Shown piece after piece: positions 19,092 to 28,377 of a stretch of DNA of 64,000 nt; within the stretch, counting starts at the first letter, position 1; every line of letters begins with the position of its first letter. Position numbers and translations under genes: made by a program. A model generated the notes under the pieces. That model searched no databases. It had not been told where the DNA came from and saw nothing but the letters and a program-made list of their open reading frames with translations. The DNA comes from an uncultured Eubacteriales bacterium (GTDB lineage Bacteria; Bacillota; Clostridia; Oscillospirales; Acutalibacteraceae): positions 49,752-113,751 of the forward strand of contig CAJTNL010000005.1 of assembly GCA_910577755.1 (NCBI GenBank), written 5' to 3'.

Positions 19092-19697
19092 AAATTACTC
19101 TTACTCTCTAAGGACTGATTACTAACCAAAGATTGTACTGCAGAACTCAAGCTTAATCTTTCTGTTAACACTTCATACGCTTCTTTCCATACTGTTTCAT
19201 ATCCAGTAAATAACAAAGAAACCAAACGTCAACAATAATAATTTTAAATGATTGATGATTTCATTAATTTATCAGCAAGTCTTCCCCATCTTATAATAAT
19301 ATATAATATTAAACCTCTGTATCAAAGCGCTCTCAATCATCTCTTGCCAGTACGTTTACATGTATATAATGCATAATTTTTGATGATACCATATAGCAAC
19401 TTTTTGCATACAGTGATATATTAACATTTTTTCAATTTCCGTTGCATTTTGTTGGAATAGAATTACAATAACTATAAATATCTAAAAAAATGATAATAAA
19501 AAGTTTACCCATTCCAACTTCCAACTACTACAATTGCTTTATAACTATTGTACGCAGAGATTTTGTATTTATTTTTTACATATATCCCTCTATCAATGAC
19601 CCTTTCATATTTTTCACATCTCTAGCCTATATGACAGCAAAGCAATAGATTTTACTATAATCACAATTAGCACACTGCAAACTTTTTCAACTATGAT
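19092..19697. other. AT-rich intergenic region without recognisable genes
   Basis: About 600 bases between the sipL leader and the spoVM terminator. A 46-codon open stretch on the minus strand at about 19100-19240 has no ribosome site and no recognised similarity; it may be gene decay. I see no RNA fold of note. Confidence 0.45.
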
Positions 19698-19735
19698 AAA
19701 AGAAAAGCGACTGAACATTCAGCCGCTTTTCTTTT
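19698..19735 (-). terminator. Terminator after spoVM
   Basis: A long stem, AAAAGAAAAGCG with CGCTTTTCTTTT and an inner CTGA/TCAG, lies four bases after the spoVM stop. The T-rich 3' arm suits termination on the minus strand and marks the end of the long operon. Confidence 0.85.
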
Positions 19736-19739
19736 ACAT

Positions 19740-19826
19740 TTACTCCTCTTTCACTTTAGGGATACGATAATATTTTCGTAAAAAGAAACCGAGAATTTTA
19801 GGATGATCCAACAATACAACTTTCAT
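19740..19826 (-). CDS. spoVM: SpoVM-like 28-residue amphipathic coat-anchor peptide
   Basis: A 28-residue peptide starting MKVVLLDHPKILGFFLRKYY, with GGAGGG seven bases before the ATG. Bacillus SpoVM is 26 residues (MKFYTIKLPKFLGGIVRAML...); length, the MK start, the PK-LG core and the following basic amphipathic helix agree. SpoVM senses convex membrane curvature on the forespore and recruits SpoIVA. Position supports it: in Bacillus the order is prpC, prkC, rsgA, rpe, thiN, spoVM, and here spoVM follows thiN with one small gene between and lies 2.4 kb from spoIVA. It is too short for usual gene-finder cut-offs. Confidence 0.82.
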   Translation of the reverse strand: MKVVLLDHPKILGFFLRKYYRIPKVKEE

Positions 19827-19842
19827 CTAACAGCCCTCCATA

Positions 19843-20013
19843 TTATGTATTGCATTTCACAACTGCAATACCCAGTGCAACAATAATGACTGCTGCTATA
19901 AACAAAATCAGTCCATTAGGGCAAAAGCATGAAATTGTCAATCCCAGACCAAAAGCAATCGTATAAAAACAAAAATTTCTAGGATTTTTAAATCTTTTGC
20001 AGTTTTTTTTCAT
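19843..20013 (-). CDS. 56-residue membrane peptide between thiN and spoVM
   Basis: Starts MKKNCKRFKNPRNFCF and ends VKCNT, with two hydrophobic stretches (TIAFGLGLTISCFC and LILFIAAVIIVALGIAVV) that form a membrane hairpin or one long segment, and four cysteines. The ATG at 20013 follows a strong GGGGGG Shine-Dalgarno by six bases. The stop is 16 bases from spoVM, so the two are very likely co-transcribed. I do not recognise a named family; position suggests a sporulation membrane peptide. Ribosome site, tight spacing and composition support a real gene. Confidence 0.72.
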   Translation of the reverse strand: MKKNCKRFKNPRNFCFYTIAFGLGLTISCFCPNGLILFIAAVIIVALGIAVVKCNT

Positions 20014-20039
20014 TACAATCCCCCCTAATGTACACTGTG

Positions 20040-20068
20040 GCAGTATACAGTTCTTCTATAGTATATAC
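20040..20068 (-). promoter_or_regulatory. Weak sigma-E-like promoter candidate before the 56-residue gene and spoVM
   Basis: GTATATA, 14 bases, TATACTGC on the minus strand, starting 27 bases before the small gene's ATG. The same spacing as the sipL and spmA candidates, but the -10 match is poor. Confidence 0.25.
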
Positions 20069-20088
20069 ATTAAGGAAGCAATTGGTGA

Positions 20089-20745
20089 TTACCGATCCAA
20101 TCCCTGTGCATCAAGGACAATCACCACAGCTATGCCTGTATGACAAGTAATATGAACCCTATCAAGTTGTGCCACATTACTAACCCCTGTTGGCATATGG
20201 CTCACTAAAGTCCCCCTCTCTAAAGGATATTTTAATCCGTTATAGGTAAGAGTACAGGAATCGCAACCAAAAGGAAAAACAGAAATAGTATTTCCCTGTA
20301 CATTGGTCAGTATTGTATCATCACCTTCCAGCAGCAAATATACCTGTGTGTTTTTATCTTGAAGCATACCTGATCCACCGTTACGCAAAATATATTGCAG
20401 CACACATAAATTCCCGTAGGTGTGATCCAATCTGCCTCCTAAAGCGCCTAAAAGTACAAAATGGCTAAATCCTCTTCGAAAGCCTTCCTTTACGGCAACT
20501 AAAATATCGGTATCATCTTTATTCACCGGCAGAGTGATCGTTTCCGTTTCCTTTGGAACTACGTCTAATACAGAGTCGAAATCACCTACAATTAGATCAG
20601 GACATATGCCTGTTTGATGCACATGATTCCAACCGCCGTCCGCACAAATAATATAGTCTGCCTGTTTTAAAATTGGCTTCATAAAGATACTGCTTGCCGC
20701 TGGTGATGCGCCAACCACCACACATGTTTTTATTTCTGTTCCCAT
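20089..20745 (-). CDS. thiN: Thiamine pyrophosphokinase
   Basis: 218 residues with the family's catalytic motifs: ADGGWNH, PDLIVGDFDS, KDDTDILVA and GGRLDHTYGN. It transfers pyrophosphate from ATP to thiamine, giving thiamine diphosphate in the cytoplasm. The ATG at 20745 has AAAGGA nine bases upstream and lies within the end of rsgA (16-base overlap), so the two are coupled. The rpe gene that sits between rsgA and thiN in Bacillus is absent here. Confidence 0.93.
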   Translation of the reverse strand: MGTEIKTCVVVGASPAASSIFMKPILKQADYIICADGGWNHVHQTGICPDLIVGDFDSVLDVVPKETETITLPVNKDDTDILVAVKEGFRRGFSHFVLLGALGGRLDHTYGNLCVLQYILRNGGSGMLQDKNTQVYLLLEGDDTILTNVQGNTISVFPFGCDSCTLTYNGLKYPLERGTLVSHMPTGVSNVAQLDRVHITCHTGIAVVIVLDAQGLDR

Positions 20746-21614
20746 TCTTTTTTATCCTTTACTTGTTCATACATCGCCACATAACTGTTGTGGCGGGACT
20801 GTGCGATATCTCCCCTTGCCACAGCCTCTAAAACTGCACATCCTTTCTCACAAGTATGCGAGCAAGACGTAAACTTACACTGATTACGGTAAGCTTCCAT
20901 TTCTCTAAAGCAGTATTGCAGATGTTCCTTTTTGGCTATATGATACCGCTCCATATCCATTGTAGAAAATCCCGGAGTATCGGCTACATAGCCGCCACAG
21001 GGCAGTTTAAGCAGTTCTACCTGACGAGTGGTATGTCTGCCCCTACCTAACTTTTGGCTAATATCTCCTGTTTTTTGTTGAAAATCAGGCGCAATGCAAT
21101 TTAGCAGCGACGATTTACCCACGCCTGAATTACCAATAAATACAGATATTTTATCGGTTAATAATGATTTTATTTGTGCAATACCCGCTCCATTAACAGA
21201 GGAAGTACAAATAACCTGATAACCTACTTTTTCATAAACAGTTGACAATGCACAGGCAGACTGCAAATCTGTTTTAGAAATCACTAAAATCGGCTCTATA
21301 CTCTGATCTTCTGCCACCGCAAGCATTTTATCCAGTATCAGCAAATTAGGCGCAGGACTACAAACAGAAATCACCAGAAACAACTGGTCAATATTAGCGC
21401 ATGGAGGACGAATCAGCATATTTTTTCTGGGCTTAACTTCCTCTATGGTACAGCTGTCGTTATCTGCAATCATAATTTGTACCCAGTCTCCCGCAAGAGG
21501 CGTAGTTCCACGCTTACGAAATACTCCTCTCGCTCTACATTCATAAATCTCATCTTCGGCCTCCACATAGTAAAAGCCACCAATCCCTTTTCGTATACGT
21601 CCTTGTTTTATCAT
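20730..21614 (-). CDS. rsgA: Ribosome small subunit biogenesis GTPase RsgA
   Basis: 294 residues. An N-terminal OB fold, then a circularly permuted GTPase domain with G4 (ISKTDL) before G1 (GNSGVGKSS) and G3 (DTPGF), and a C-terminal zinc knuckle with Cys and His residues (CKFTSCSHTCEKGC). It acts late in 30S maturation. AGGTGAT precedes the ATG. Three bases separate it from the prkC stop; the kinase-phosphatase-RsgA order is conserved in Firmicutes, where PrkC phosphorylates RsgA. Confidence 0.96.
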   Translation of the reverse strand: MIKQGRIRKGIGGFYYVEAEDEIYECRARGVFRKRGTTPLAGDWVQIMIADNDSCTIEEVKPRKNMLIRPPCANIDQLFLVISVCSPAPNLLILDKMLAVAEDQSIEPILVISKTDLQSACALSTVYEKVGYQVICTSSVNGAGIAQIKSLLTDKISVFIGNSGVGKSSLLNCIAPDFQQKTGDISQKLGRGRHTTRQVELLKLPCGGYVADTPGFSTMDMERYHIAKKEHLQYCFREMEAYRNQCKFTSCSHTCEKGCAVLEAVARGDIAQSRHNSYVAMYEQVKDKKEWEQK

Positions 21615-21617
21615 ATA

Positions 21618-23663
21618 TCACCTAGCTGTATTACCTGTATAGCCCGAATTACCCGTATTACCGTTTGTCTGCTGGTCTACATAATTGGTTGAGGCAATCG
21701 GAGCAGCAACGCCTGTATCAAAATCCACAGTATACACTCTGTAATTTTGTGTGTTATCCAATCGTATCGATAATGTTTGCGTACCAGTTTTTCCTTTAAT
21801 CGATAAATTATACGATCCGGTCAACTGGGGATTTACCGTAACCGGAGATTGATATTGAGCGCCATCTAAATAAACATAAATAGTAATATCATGGCTGACT
21901 TTAGGTAAGTCAACAGGGATATTAATGGTTCTTTCTCTGACACCGGAACTTACCACTAAATCAACAGCCGTATCCTGTGTTACGGTTGTACCAGCGGTAG
22001 GGCTGACAGACAAAACAATACCTTTATCTTTATCAGAATCATCACGCTGCGTTACATTGCCCACCTTGAGACCAGCTTTTTCAATTGCCTCTTTAGCTGC
22101 TTCCAAATTCAATCCTGCTACTGTGGGAACAGAAACTGTTTTGATGACAGGACCCGCGCTAATATATAATTTTACTTTGCTGCCATAAGCTACCTGCGAG
22201 CCTGACTTCGGCTCCGTTTTAACCACTTCACCTTCCGAAACCATATCGTCATTTATCTGAATAACATCTACAGAAAAACCCTGTCTTTGAAGTGTTGACT
22301 GAGCATTTTGAGCAGACAAATTACTTACGTCAATGATTTCTACCTGCATTTTGCCACTGCTAACTACCAGCGTAATTTCGGCATTGGCTTTAACTTTTTT
22401 ATTGCCATTCGGCGTCTGACTAATAACAATCCCTTCCTCTACAGTATTATCCTCTCTAGTTTCCACTTTAAAAATAAAATTTTGATAATTAGAATTTGCC
22501 TGAATATCAGACCATTTCATACCGGTAAAAGTTGGCAAGTCTACCTCGTCACGGTTGGATTGACTGCTGGAATTGTCGTTTCCCAGAGGCGAAAAAATAA
22601 AATAACACCCAATACCTACCGCAATAACAATTGCAGCTACTAAACAGCTGACAATTATAATTGGAATTTTATTGCGGCTGACTGTACCTCTATGTTCTCT
22701 GTGCTTACTGCTAATATCCTCGTATTCAAAGTCATCATCATAATGAAGAGCACCTGTTGCAGCGCTAACTGAAGTTGCATTCATATATTTAGAGGCATTA
22801 TCTTCGGCATGATATTGATAATCAAATGTAATAAGAGGATTTTTACAAAATACATCCATGTCATGCATCATTTCATAAGCCGACTGATAACGCTGCGCCG
22901 GCGTCTTTTGCATGGCTCGCAGCGTAATTTCCTCTAAACCAATGGGGATAGTTGGGTTAATGTCACGCAGAGGTTTTGGGCTTGTCTGAAGCTGCATAAT
23001 TGCAACAGATACTGCATTATCTGCCTGAAACGGCAACTGTCCTGTCAGCATTTCGTAAAGCATAACACCTACAGAGTAAATATCTGCTTTATCATCGGTT
23101 AAATCACCTCTTGCCTGTTCCGGCGCAATATAATGTACCGATCCAATAGCTTTATCAGTCATAGTGCGTGTTTCACTGTGGGAAAATCTTGCGATACCAA
23201 AATCGGTTACTTTAATGGTACCATCTTGCAGCAACATAATATTCTGTGGTTTAATGTCCCGATGAATAATACCTTTATCATGAGCGTGCTGCAAGGCTTT
23301 AAGAATCTGCATTGTAAAATACAGCGCTTCTTTCCATTTGATTTCGCTTTGTTGATTTAAATACTCTTTTAATGAAATACCATCAATATATTCCATAACT
23401 ATATACTGCAAACGATCTCCAAAACTGACATCATAAACTTTAACAATATTAGGATGGTCTAAAACAGCAATGGCCTTTGATTCATTTTTAAAACGGCGAA
23501 TAAATTCCTGATTGCCCAAAAATTCATCCTTTAAAATCTTAATAGCTACGGTACGGTCGTCGATAGTATCATACGCTTTATATACAACAGCCATACCGCC
23601 TACACCAATCAGTTCTTGAATCTCATAACGGCTGTCTAATCTTTTACCTGTATATTTATCCAT
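21618..23663 (-). CDS. prkC: PASTA-domain Ser/Thr protein kinase
   Basis: 681 residues. Kinase domain (about 1-270) with glycine loop GVGGMAVVYKA, catalytic HRDIKPQN and DFG; one membrane segment (about 335-355, IPIIIVSCLVAAIVIAVG); three extracellular PASTA repeats; then a beta-rich tail rich in Asn, Gly and Thr. PASTA domains sense muropeptides, and in Bacillus PrkC triggers spore germination and controls cell-wall growth. It follows the phosphatase gene prpC by 16 bases. The extra C-terminal domain after PASTA 3 (about 100 residues) is common in Clostridia but variable. Confidence 0.96.
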   Translation of the reverse strand: MDKYTGKRLDSRYEIQELIGVGGMAVVYKAYDTIDDRTVAIKILKDEFLGNQEFIRRFKNESKAIAVLDHPNIVKVYDVSFGDRLQYIVMEYIDGISLKEYLNQQSEIKWKEALYFTMQILKALQHAHDKGIIHRDIKPQNIMLLQDGTIKVTDFGIARFSHSETRTMTDKAIGSVHYIAPEQARGDLTDDKADIYSVGVMLYEMLTGQLPFQADNAVSVAIMQLQTSPKPLRDINPTIPIGLEEITLRAMQKTPAQRYQSAYEMMHDMDVFCKNPLITFDYQYHAEDNASKYMNATSVSAATGALHYDDDFEYEDISSKHREHRGTVSRNKIPIIIVSCLVAAIVIAVGIGCYFIFSPLGNDNSSSQSNRDEVDLPTFTGMKWSDIQANSNYQNFIFKVETREDNTVEEGIVISQTPNGNKKVKANAEITLVVSSGKMQVEIIDVSNLSAQNAQSTLQRQGFSVDVIQINDDMVSEGEVVKTEPKSGSQVAYGSKVKLYISAGPVIKTVSVPTVAGLNLEAAKEAIEKAGLKVGNVTQRDDSDKDKGIVLSVSPTAGTTVTQDTAVDLVVSSGVRERTINIPVDLPKVSHDITIYVYLDGAQYQSPVTVNPQLTGSYNLSIKGKTGTQTLSIRLDNTQNYRVYTVDFDTGVAAPIASTNYVDQQTNGNTGNSGYTGNTAR

Positions 23664-23679
23664 TTATTCACAACTCCAA

Positions 23680-24405
23680 TCAGTTATCAAGTATGGCAAC
23701 TGTAATATTATCTCCACCGCCGTATTCTTTTGCCGACGCCACCAATCTATCGGTCAACGTAACGGAATCCAAAGTATCTGCCATTTTTCTAATTTCATCC
23801 GCTTCTATATAATTGGTTAAACCATCTGTGCAAATTAAAATACGGTCCTGCTCTTTGAGCGCTACCGTTACATAATCAATCTCAACTACAGGATTTACTC
23901 CTAAAGCTCTTGTAATAATATTCTTTTGTGGATGCACCTTTGCCTGTTCCACCGTTAAATCACCGTTTTTTATCAACTCTTGTACCATAGAATGATCGGT
24001 AGTTAATTGCATAATATTACCATTATGCAGCAAGTATGCCCTGCTGTCTCCAACATGGGCGATATGAGCAACATGATCCAGTACAATCGCTACAATCACC
24101 GTTGTTCCCATGCCTTTCAAAGACTCATCTTCCTGCGCCATATCATACACTGCAGCATTAGCATGATAAACTAAAGTATTTAACAGCAATTTAATTTCTT
24201 TTTTAAAATCTTCCTCATATGCAGAGAGAATTTGCCGCTCAATACTTTTCACCGCTGTCTGACTTGCAATTTCGCCTCCATTTGCTCCGCCCATACCGTC
24301 ACACACAACTGCCCATGCACCATTTTTGCCTAATAAACCAGCGCTGCACGCATCCTCATTTACAGTCCGTACAAGACCTACATCTGTTTGACTGTGTACT
24401 TTCAA
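23680..24405 (-). CDS. prpC: PP2C-type protein phosphatase PrpC
   Basis: 241 residues with PP2C metal motifs (RTVNEDACS, VCDGMGGANGG, HVGDSRAYL, CTDGLTN, GGGDNITVA). It removes phosphate from targets of the adjacent kinase PrkC. The start is TTG at 24405, four bases after AGGAGGTGAAC. The gene begins 50 bases inside the 3' end of rlmN, indicating coupled expression. Confidence 0.95.
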   Translation of the reverse strand: MKVHSQTDVGLVRTVNEDACSAGLLGKNGAWAVVCDGMGGANGGEIASQTAVKSIERQILSAYEEDFKKEIKLLLNTLVYHANAAVYDMAQEDESLKGMGTTVIVAIVLDHVAHIAHVGDSRAYLLHNGNIMQLTTDHSMVQELIKNGDLTVEQAKVHPQKNIITRALGVNPVVEIDYVTVALKEQDRILICTDGLTNYIEADEIRKMADTLDSVTLTDRLVASAKEYGGGDNITVAILDN

Positions 24406-25444
24406 TGTTGTTCACCTCCTCTTTATATTTACGTTGCAGCTGTCCACAGGAAGCCTGTATATCTGCTCCCAACGTTCTTCTCACCGTAGCTGTAATTCCT
24501 TTTGATTCCAATATGCTGCAAAACATCTCCAGCCGTTGCGCTGAGCTTTTATAATAGGAATTACCCGTTACATGATTGACCGGAATTAAATTCACATGAC
24601 TTAAAATACCTTTTAGTTTACCTGCCAGCTCTAAAGCCTGTGCATCGTTGTCGTTTACACCGCTTATCATAGCATACTCAAACGATATACGCCGCCTTGT
24701 TGTATAGCTGTAATATCTACAGGCTCTTAACAGTTCGTCTACCCCCCACTTGTTGTTAATCGGCATTGTTTTAGATCGGTCCACATCATTAGGTGCATGG
24801 AGTGAAACTGAAAGTGTGCATTGTAATTTTCTGTCCGCCATATCATAAATTTTATCTACAATACCACATGTGGATACAGAAATATGACGCATACCGATAT
24901 TCAGTCCCAAGTCCGACGATACCAATTCTAAAAAACGCAACACCTGCTCATAATTATCCAGGGGTTCTCCCATTCCCATTAACACAACATTTGAAAGTTT
25001 AATTTTCAAATCTTTTTGGGCACTTTGTATTTGTGCCAGCATTTCAGATGCTGTTAAATTCCGGCAAAAACCTCCTTTTCCCGTAGCACAAAACGTGCAG
25101 CCCATTTTACAACCTACCTGTGTAGAAATACAAATACTGTATCCATGCTTATATTTCATCACCACCGACTCTACGCAGCAATTATCCCGAAAAGAAAATA
25201 GATATTTTACAGTATCATCTTGCTTTGAAATCAGTTTTTGTTCAATAGTTGCTACTGATATGTAATATTTATAGTTTAATTTTTGGCGCAAATCCTTAGA
25301 CAAATCAGACATTTCATCAAAAGATTCTACACCGCGGTGCAACCATTTATAAACTTGTAATCCTCGGAATTTTGGTAATTTTTCCTCTGTAAAAGCCTTT
25401 TCAATTTCGGAAAGTGTCATTGATTTTATATCTTGCAACTCCAT
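24356..25444 (-). CDS. rlmN: Dual-specificity 23S rRNA/tRNA adenine-C2 methyltransferase
   Basis: 362 residues with radical SAM motif CKMGCTFC and the C-terminal methyl-carrying cysteine in ASCGQL. RlmN methylates A2503 of 23S rRNA and A37 of certain tRNAs. The ATG at 25444 follows AAAGGAG. The last 17 codons overlap prpC; the C-terminal tail after the catalytic cysteine is longer than usual and rich in Cys and Asn, so part of the overlap may be non-essential. Confidence 0.95.
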   Translation of the reverse strand: MELQDIKSMTLSEIEKAFTEEKLPKFRGLQVYKWLHRGVESFDEMSDLSKDLRQKLNYKYYISVATIEQKLISKQDDTVKYLFSFRDNCCVESVVMKYKHGYSICISTQVGCKMGCTFCATGKGGFCRNLTASEMLAQIQSAQKDLKIKLSNVVLMGMGEPLDNYEQVLRFLELVSSDLGLNIGMRHISVSTCGIVDKIYDMADRKLQCTLSVSLHAPNDVDRSKTMPINNKWGVDELLRACRYYSYTTRRRISFEYAMISGVNDNDAQALELAGKLKGILSHVNLIPVNHVTGNSYYKSSAQRLEMFCSILESKGITATVRRTLGADIQASCGQLQRKYKEEVNNIESTQSNRCRSCTDCK

Positions 25445-25473
25445 TATAATTTCACTCCTTTACCGTAAACATC

Positions 25474-26808
25474 TTATTTTTTGATAAATGCCGCTATAAA
25501 AAAGCCATCAGTTCCATGAATATGAGGTAATAAGGTTATTTGATTTTGCTCATGATCAACCACCCGCTCTATTCTTTTAGGTAAGCACAGCTGCTTAGGC
25601 TGAAAATCAGGATGTGTTTGAATAAACCAATCGGCAACATTGCCGTTTTCCGCTGGATTGAGGCTGCAAGTAGAATATATTAAAGTCCCCCCCGATTTTA
25701 CCTGTTTTGCGGCTTCTTGTAAAATTTCTTTCTGAATAGCGGGTAACTCTTTCAAGTCTTCCTGCGGTTTATAACGAATCTCCGGTTTTCTCCGAATAAT
25801 GCCCAAGCCGGCGCAGGGAACGTCACATAATACGCTGTCTGCAAGGAAAACTGCTTCTTTGGGGTTGCTGCTGTCTCTAATACATGCCTCAATTATTGAT
25901 AAACCCAACCTTTGAGCACCTTGACGAATCAGTCCAACCTTACCTTTGTATTTATCAAATGACAACAGCTTGCCCTTATTATCCATCAGCTCCGCCAAAG
26001 TAAATGTTTTTCCTCCGGGAGCTGCACAAAGATCAGCAATAGTCTGTCCCAATTTAGGGTTCAACATATGGCAGCATAGCTGTGAAGATAAATCCTGTAC
26101 ATGGAAAAGTCCCCGCTCATACGCTTTCAAATTTGCCACTGCACCTGTATTGTGCAGTTCAACAGCATCTGACAGCCACGGAACAATCTTTGCAGTCACC
26201 TGCTCCTCCTCCAAACACTCTATCAACTGCTGGGCGGTTACTTTTGTGGTATTCACTCTAACAAACAACGGTGGTTTATTGAAAAAACTCTCCAGTAATC
26301 CCATGGTATGATGATTTCCATAAGCCGTCTGCCATAATTGTATGATCCATTCCGGACAAGAATACATAATGCTCATAGCTTTTAACGGATATTTCTTTAT
26401 GTCAGGCATTCTCACACTATTGTACTTGCGCAACAAATTGCGCAGTACACCGTTGACAAAACCAGGAGACTTTCCCCCTTTTATCCCTTTTACCATATTG
26501 ACCGCTTCATTAACTGCGGCGGAATGGGGAATTTTCTCCATATACAAAATTTGATAGCATGCTATTCTTAAAATTTCCAATATTTCAGGTGCAATACCCG
26601 CAATCGGAATTTTTGAGAACCGGCCGATATAATAATCCAAAGTAAGCCTGCGTTCCAACACACCATAAAAAATAGCTGCCGCTAAAGAAGCGTCCCGTTT
26701 ATCTAACTCCGCCTCTTTAATTGCCTTATCTATAACAATGTTGGAATATCCTGCATTAACATCCACCTGCAACAATGCAGAATAAGCGGCTGTTCTGGCA
26801 TCTTTCAT
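25474..26808 (-). CDS. rsmB: 16S rRNA cytosine-967 C5 methyltransferase
   Basis: About 444 residues: an N-terminal NusB-like RNA-binding domain (to about residue 135) and a C-terminal SAM methyltransferase domain. The two catalytic cysteines are in DVPCAGLG and YSTCSLNPAE; the SAM loop is LCAAPGGKTF. The start is ATG at 26808 (AGGAAG six bases upstream), or a GTG one codon earlier that touches the yugP stop. It belongs to the fmt-rsmB-rlmN-prpC order known in Firmicutes. Confidence 0.95.
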   Translation of the reverse strand: MKDARTAAYSALLQVDVNAGYSNIVIDKAIKEAELDKRDASLAAAIFYGVLERRLTLDYYIGRFSKIPIAGIAPEILEILRIACYQILYMEKIPHSAAVNEAVNMVKGIKGGKSPGFVNGVLRNLLRKYNSVRMPDIKKYPLKAMSIMYSCPEWIIQLWQTAYGNHHTMGLLESFFNKPPLFVRVNTTKVTAQQLIECLEEEQVTAKIVPWLSDAVELHNTGAVANLKAYERGLFHVQDLSSQLCCHMLNPKLGQTIADLCAAPGGKTFTLAELMDNKGKLLSFDKYKGKVGLIRQGAQRLGLSIIEACIRDSSNPKEAVFLADSVLCDVPCAGLGIIRRKPEIRYKPQEDLKELPAIQKEILQEAAKQVKSGGTLIYSTCSLNPAENGNVADWFIQTHPDFQPKQLCLPKRIERVVDHEQNQITLLPHIHGTDGFFIAAFIKK

Positions 26809-26810
26809 CA

Positions 26811-27512
26811 CTATCTTCCTCGTCTGTTTCCGAAAATTAGAATCAATCTTAAAAAAGACATTAACGCTACAAAAGTCGATGCAACATATGTCATAGCGGC
26901 CGCACGCAGTACCCTTTTAGCTCCTTGTAGTTCGTCAGCAGTCAAAGCATGTGTTTCTTCTAAAGAACGCAACGCCCGAAAGCTTGCATTAAATTCAACC
27001 GGCAAAGTGACAACACTAAACAACACCGACAAGCTGTAAAGGGCAATGCCAATATACACGAAAAAATCATATTGAACTGGCAGCACTAAACCAAATATAA
27101 GCAAAGGCATAGCCAAATTAGAACCGATACTAACAGCAGGATAAATAGCCGTACGAAATTTAATTGGTCCATATCCGGTTGCGTATTGTACGGCATGACC
27201 CGCTTCATGAGCCGCAACGCCGACTGCCGCAACAGTTGCACTGCCATATACCCCCTGTGATAAACGAATGATATTGACTTTGGGATCAAAATGATCGGTT
27301 AGGTAACCGCCTGTCATTTGTATCTGCGTCAACAAAGAACCTCCATGCTCTAAAACACTTTGTGCAGCAGCAGCTCCTGTTAAACCTTTCATGTTCAATA
27401 CTTTCGAGTATTTATTATAGGTTGATTTTACACTAATTTGTGCAATCATGGTCACTATAATTGCCGGTATCATAAATAATAAATAAGTATAATTAAAATA
27501 ATAAAATCCCAT
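26811..27512 (-). CDS. yugP: YugP-type neutral zinc metallopeptidase, membrane-bound
   Basis: 233 residues, family PF04298. A first membrane segment (YLLFMIPAIIVTMIAQIS) is followed by a zinc motif HEAGH (in VAAHEAGHAVQYATGY), then further membrane segments. The function of the family is not established. A diverged second copy lies directly upstream (27680-28353), which lacks this motif, so this copy is the working one. The gene is inserted between fmt and rsmB, where Bacillus has no gene. Confidence 0.9.
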   Translation of the reverse strand: MGFYYFNYTYLLFMIPAIIVTMIAQISVKSTYNKYSKVLNMKGLTGAAAAQSVLEHGGSLLTQIQMTGGYLTDHFDPKVNIIRLSQGVYGSATVAAVGVAAHEAGHAVQYATGYGPIKFRTAIYPAVSIGSNLAMPLLIFGLVLPVQYDFFVYIGIALYSLSVLFSVVTLPVEFNASFRALRSLEETHALTADELQGAKRVLRAAAMTYVASTFVALMSFLRLILIFGNRRGR

Positions 27513-27546
27513 AGATAATAGCCTGCCTTTCCATTATAATTATATG

Positions 27547-27679
27547 AATAAATTTTCCTATTTCTTCACAAGATATTCCTAAAAATCTTTTTTCACATTA
27601 TTTTCTCCGTTGTACGACACCGTTACCAATTCTACTGCACTCTTTGTTCAACCAGCAAAACTACTCTGTTTTTCTGCCA
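27547..27679 (-). pseudogene. Fragment of the 3' end of fmt
   Basis: The minus strand carries GCAGTAGAATTGGTAACGGT, nearly identical to the fmt stretch encoding AVELVTV, and the alignment runs base by base over about 130 bases to the fmt stop region. It is full of stops and lacks the rest of fmt, so it is a relic of the tandem duplication. Confidence 0.75.
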
Positions 27680-28353
27680 ATCTTTCCCGACCCAATCTAA
27701 AAAATATCGATGCTACAAAGATGCAAAATATGCCATAGCCACCACACGCAACACCTTTTGAACACTTTGAAATTCGTTGGCTGTTAAAGCATGTGTTTCT
27801 TCTAAATAGCGCAATACCCAGGCATTTGCATTAAACTTAATGATCAAAGCAGCCACACTGCACAATACCGACAAATTGTAAAGGACAATACCAATATAAG
27901 CAACCAAACCACATTCAACCGGCAGTACTATACCTAAGAAAATCATATACACAGATAATTTAGAACCGACCCTGACAACGGGATAAATAGACATATAAAA
28001 TTTAATTGGGCTATAACCCATTGCGTATCGTATGGCATAACCGGCTTCACAAGTGACCACACCGACTGCTGTAACAGTTGCACCACGATATATCTTCTGT
28101 AATAAATAAATGATATTGACTTTAGGATCAAAACGGTTGATTAAGTCATCGCCAGTCATTTGTACCTGCGTCAGCACACAATTTCTACGTCCAAAACACA
28201 CCGCGCAGAATCAGCTGCTGTTAATTTATTTATGTTTAATATGTTGAAATATTTGTTATATGTAGATTTTATACGCAGTTGTACAATTATAACCGATGCA
28301 AATGCCGGTATCATAAAGATTAAAGAATTATAATTAAAATTATAAAATCTCAT
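27680..28353 (-). pseudogene. Decayed tandem copy of yugP
   Basis: Two overlapping frames (28171-28353 and 27713-28201) together align with yugP along its whole length, e.g. DPKVNIIYLLQKIY versus DPKVNIIRLSQGVY and YLEETHALTA versus SLEETHALTA. A frameshift near 28190 splits it, a small deletion near 27710 causes early termination, and the zinc motif HEAGH has become CEAGY. Substitutions are spread throughout, so decay is old. Either open part might still be translated, but catalysis is lost. Confidence 0.85.
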
Positions 28354-28377
28354 AAACGGATAGTCTTCCTCCCGTTA

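Noticed and set aside
19100..19240. 46-codon open stretch (ends in ...SLESKSNL)
   Set aside because: No start with ribosome site and no recognised relatives; noted only as possible decay.
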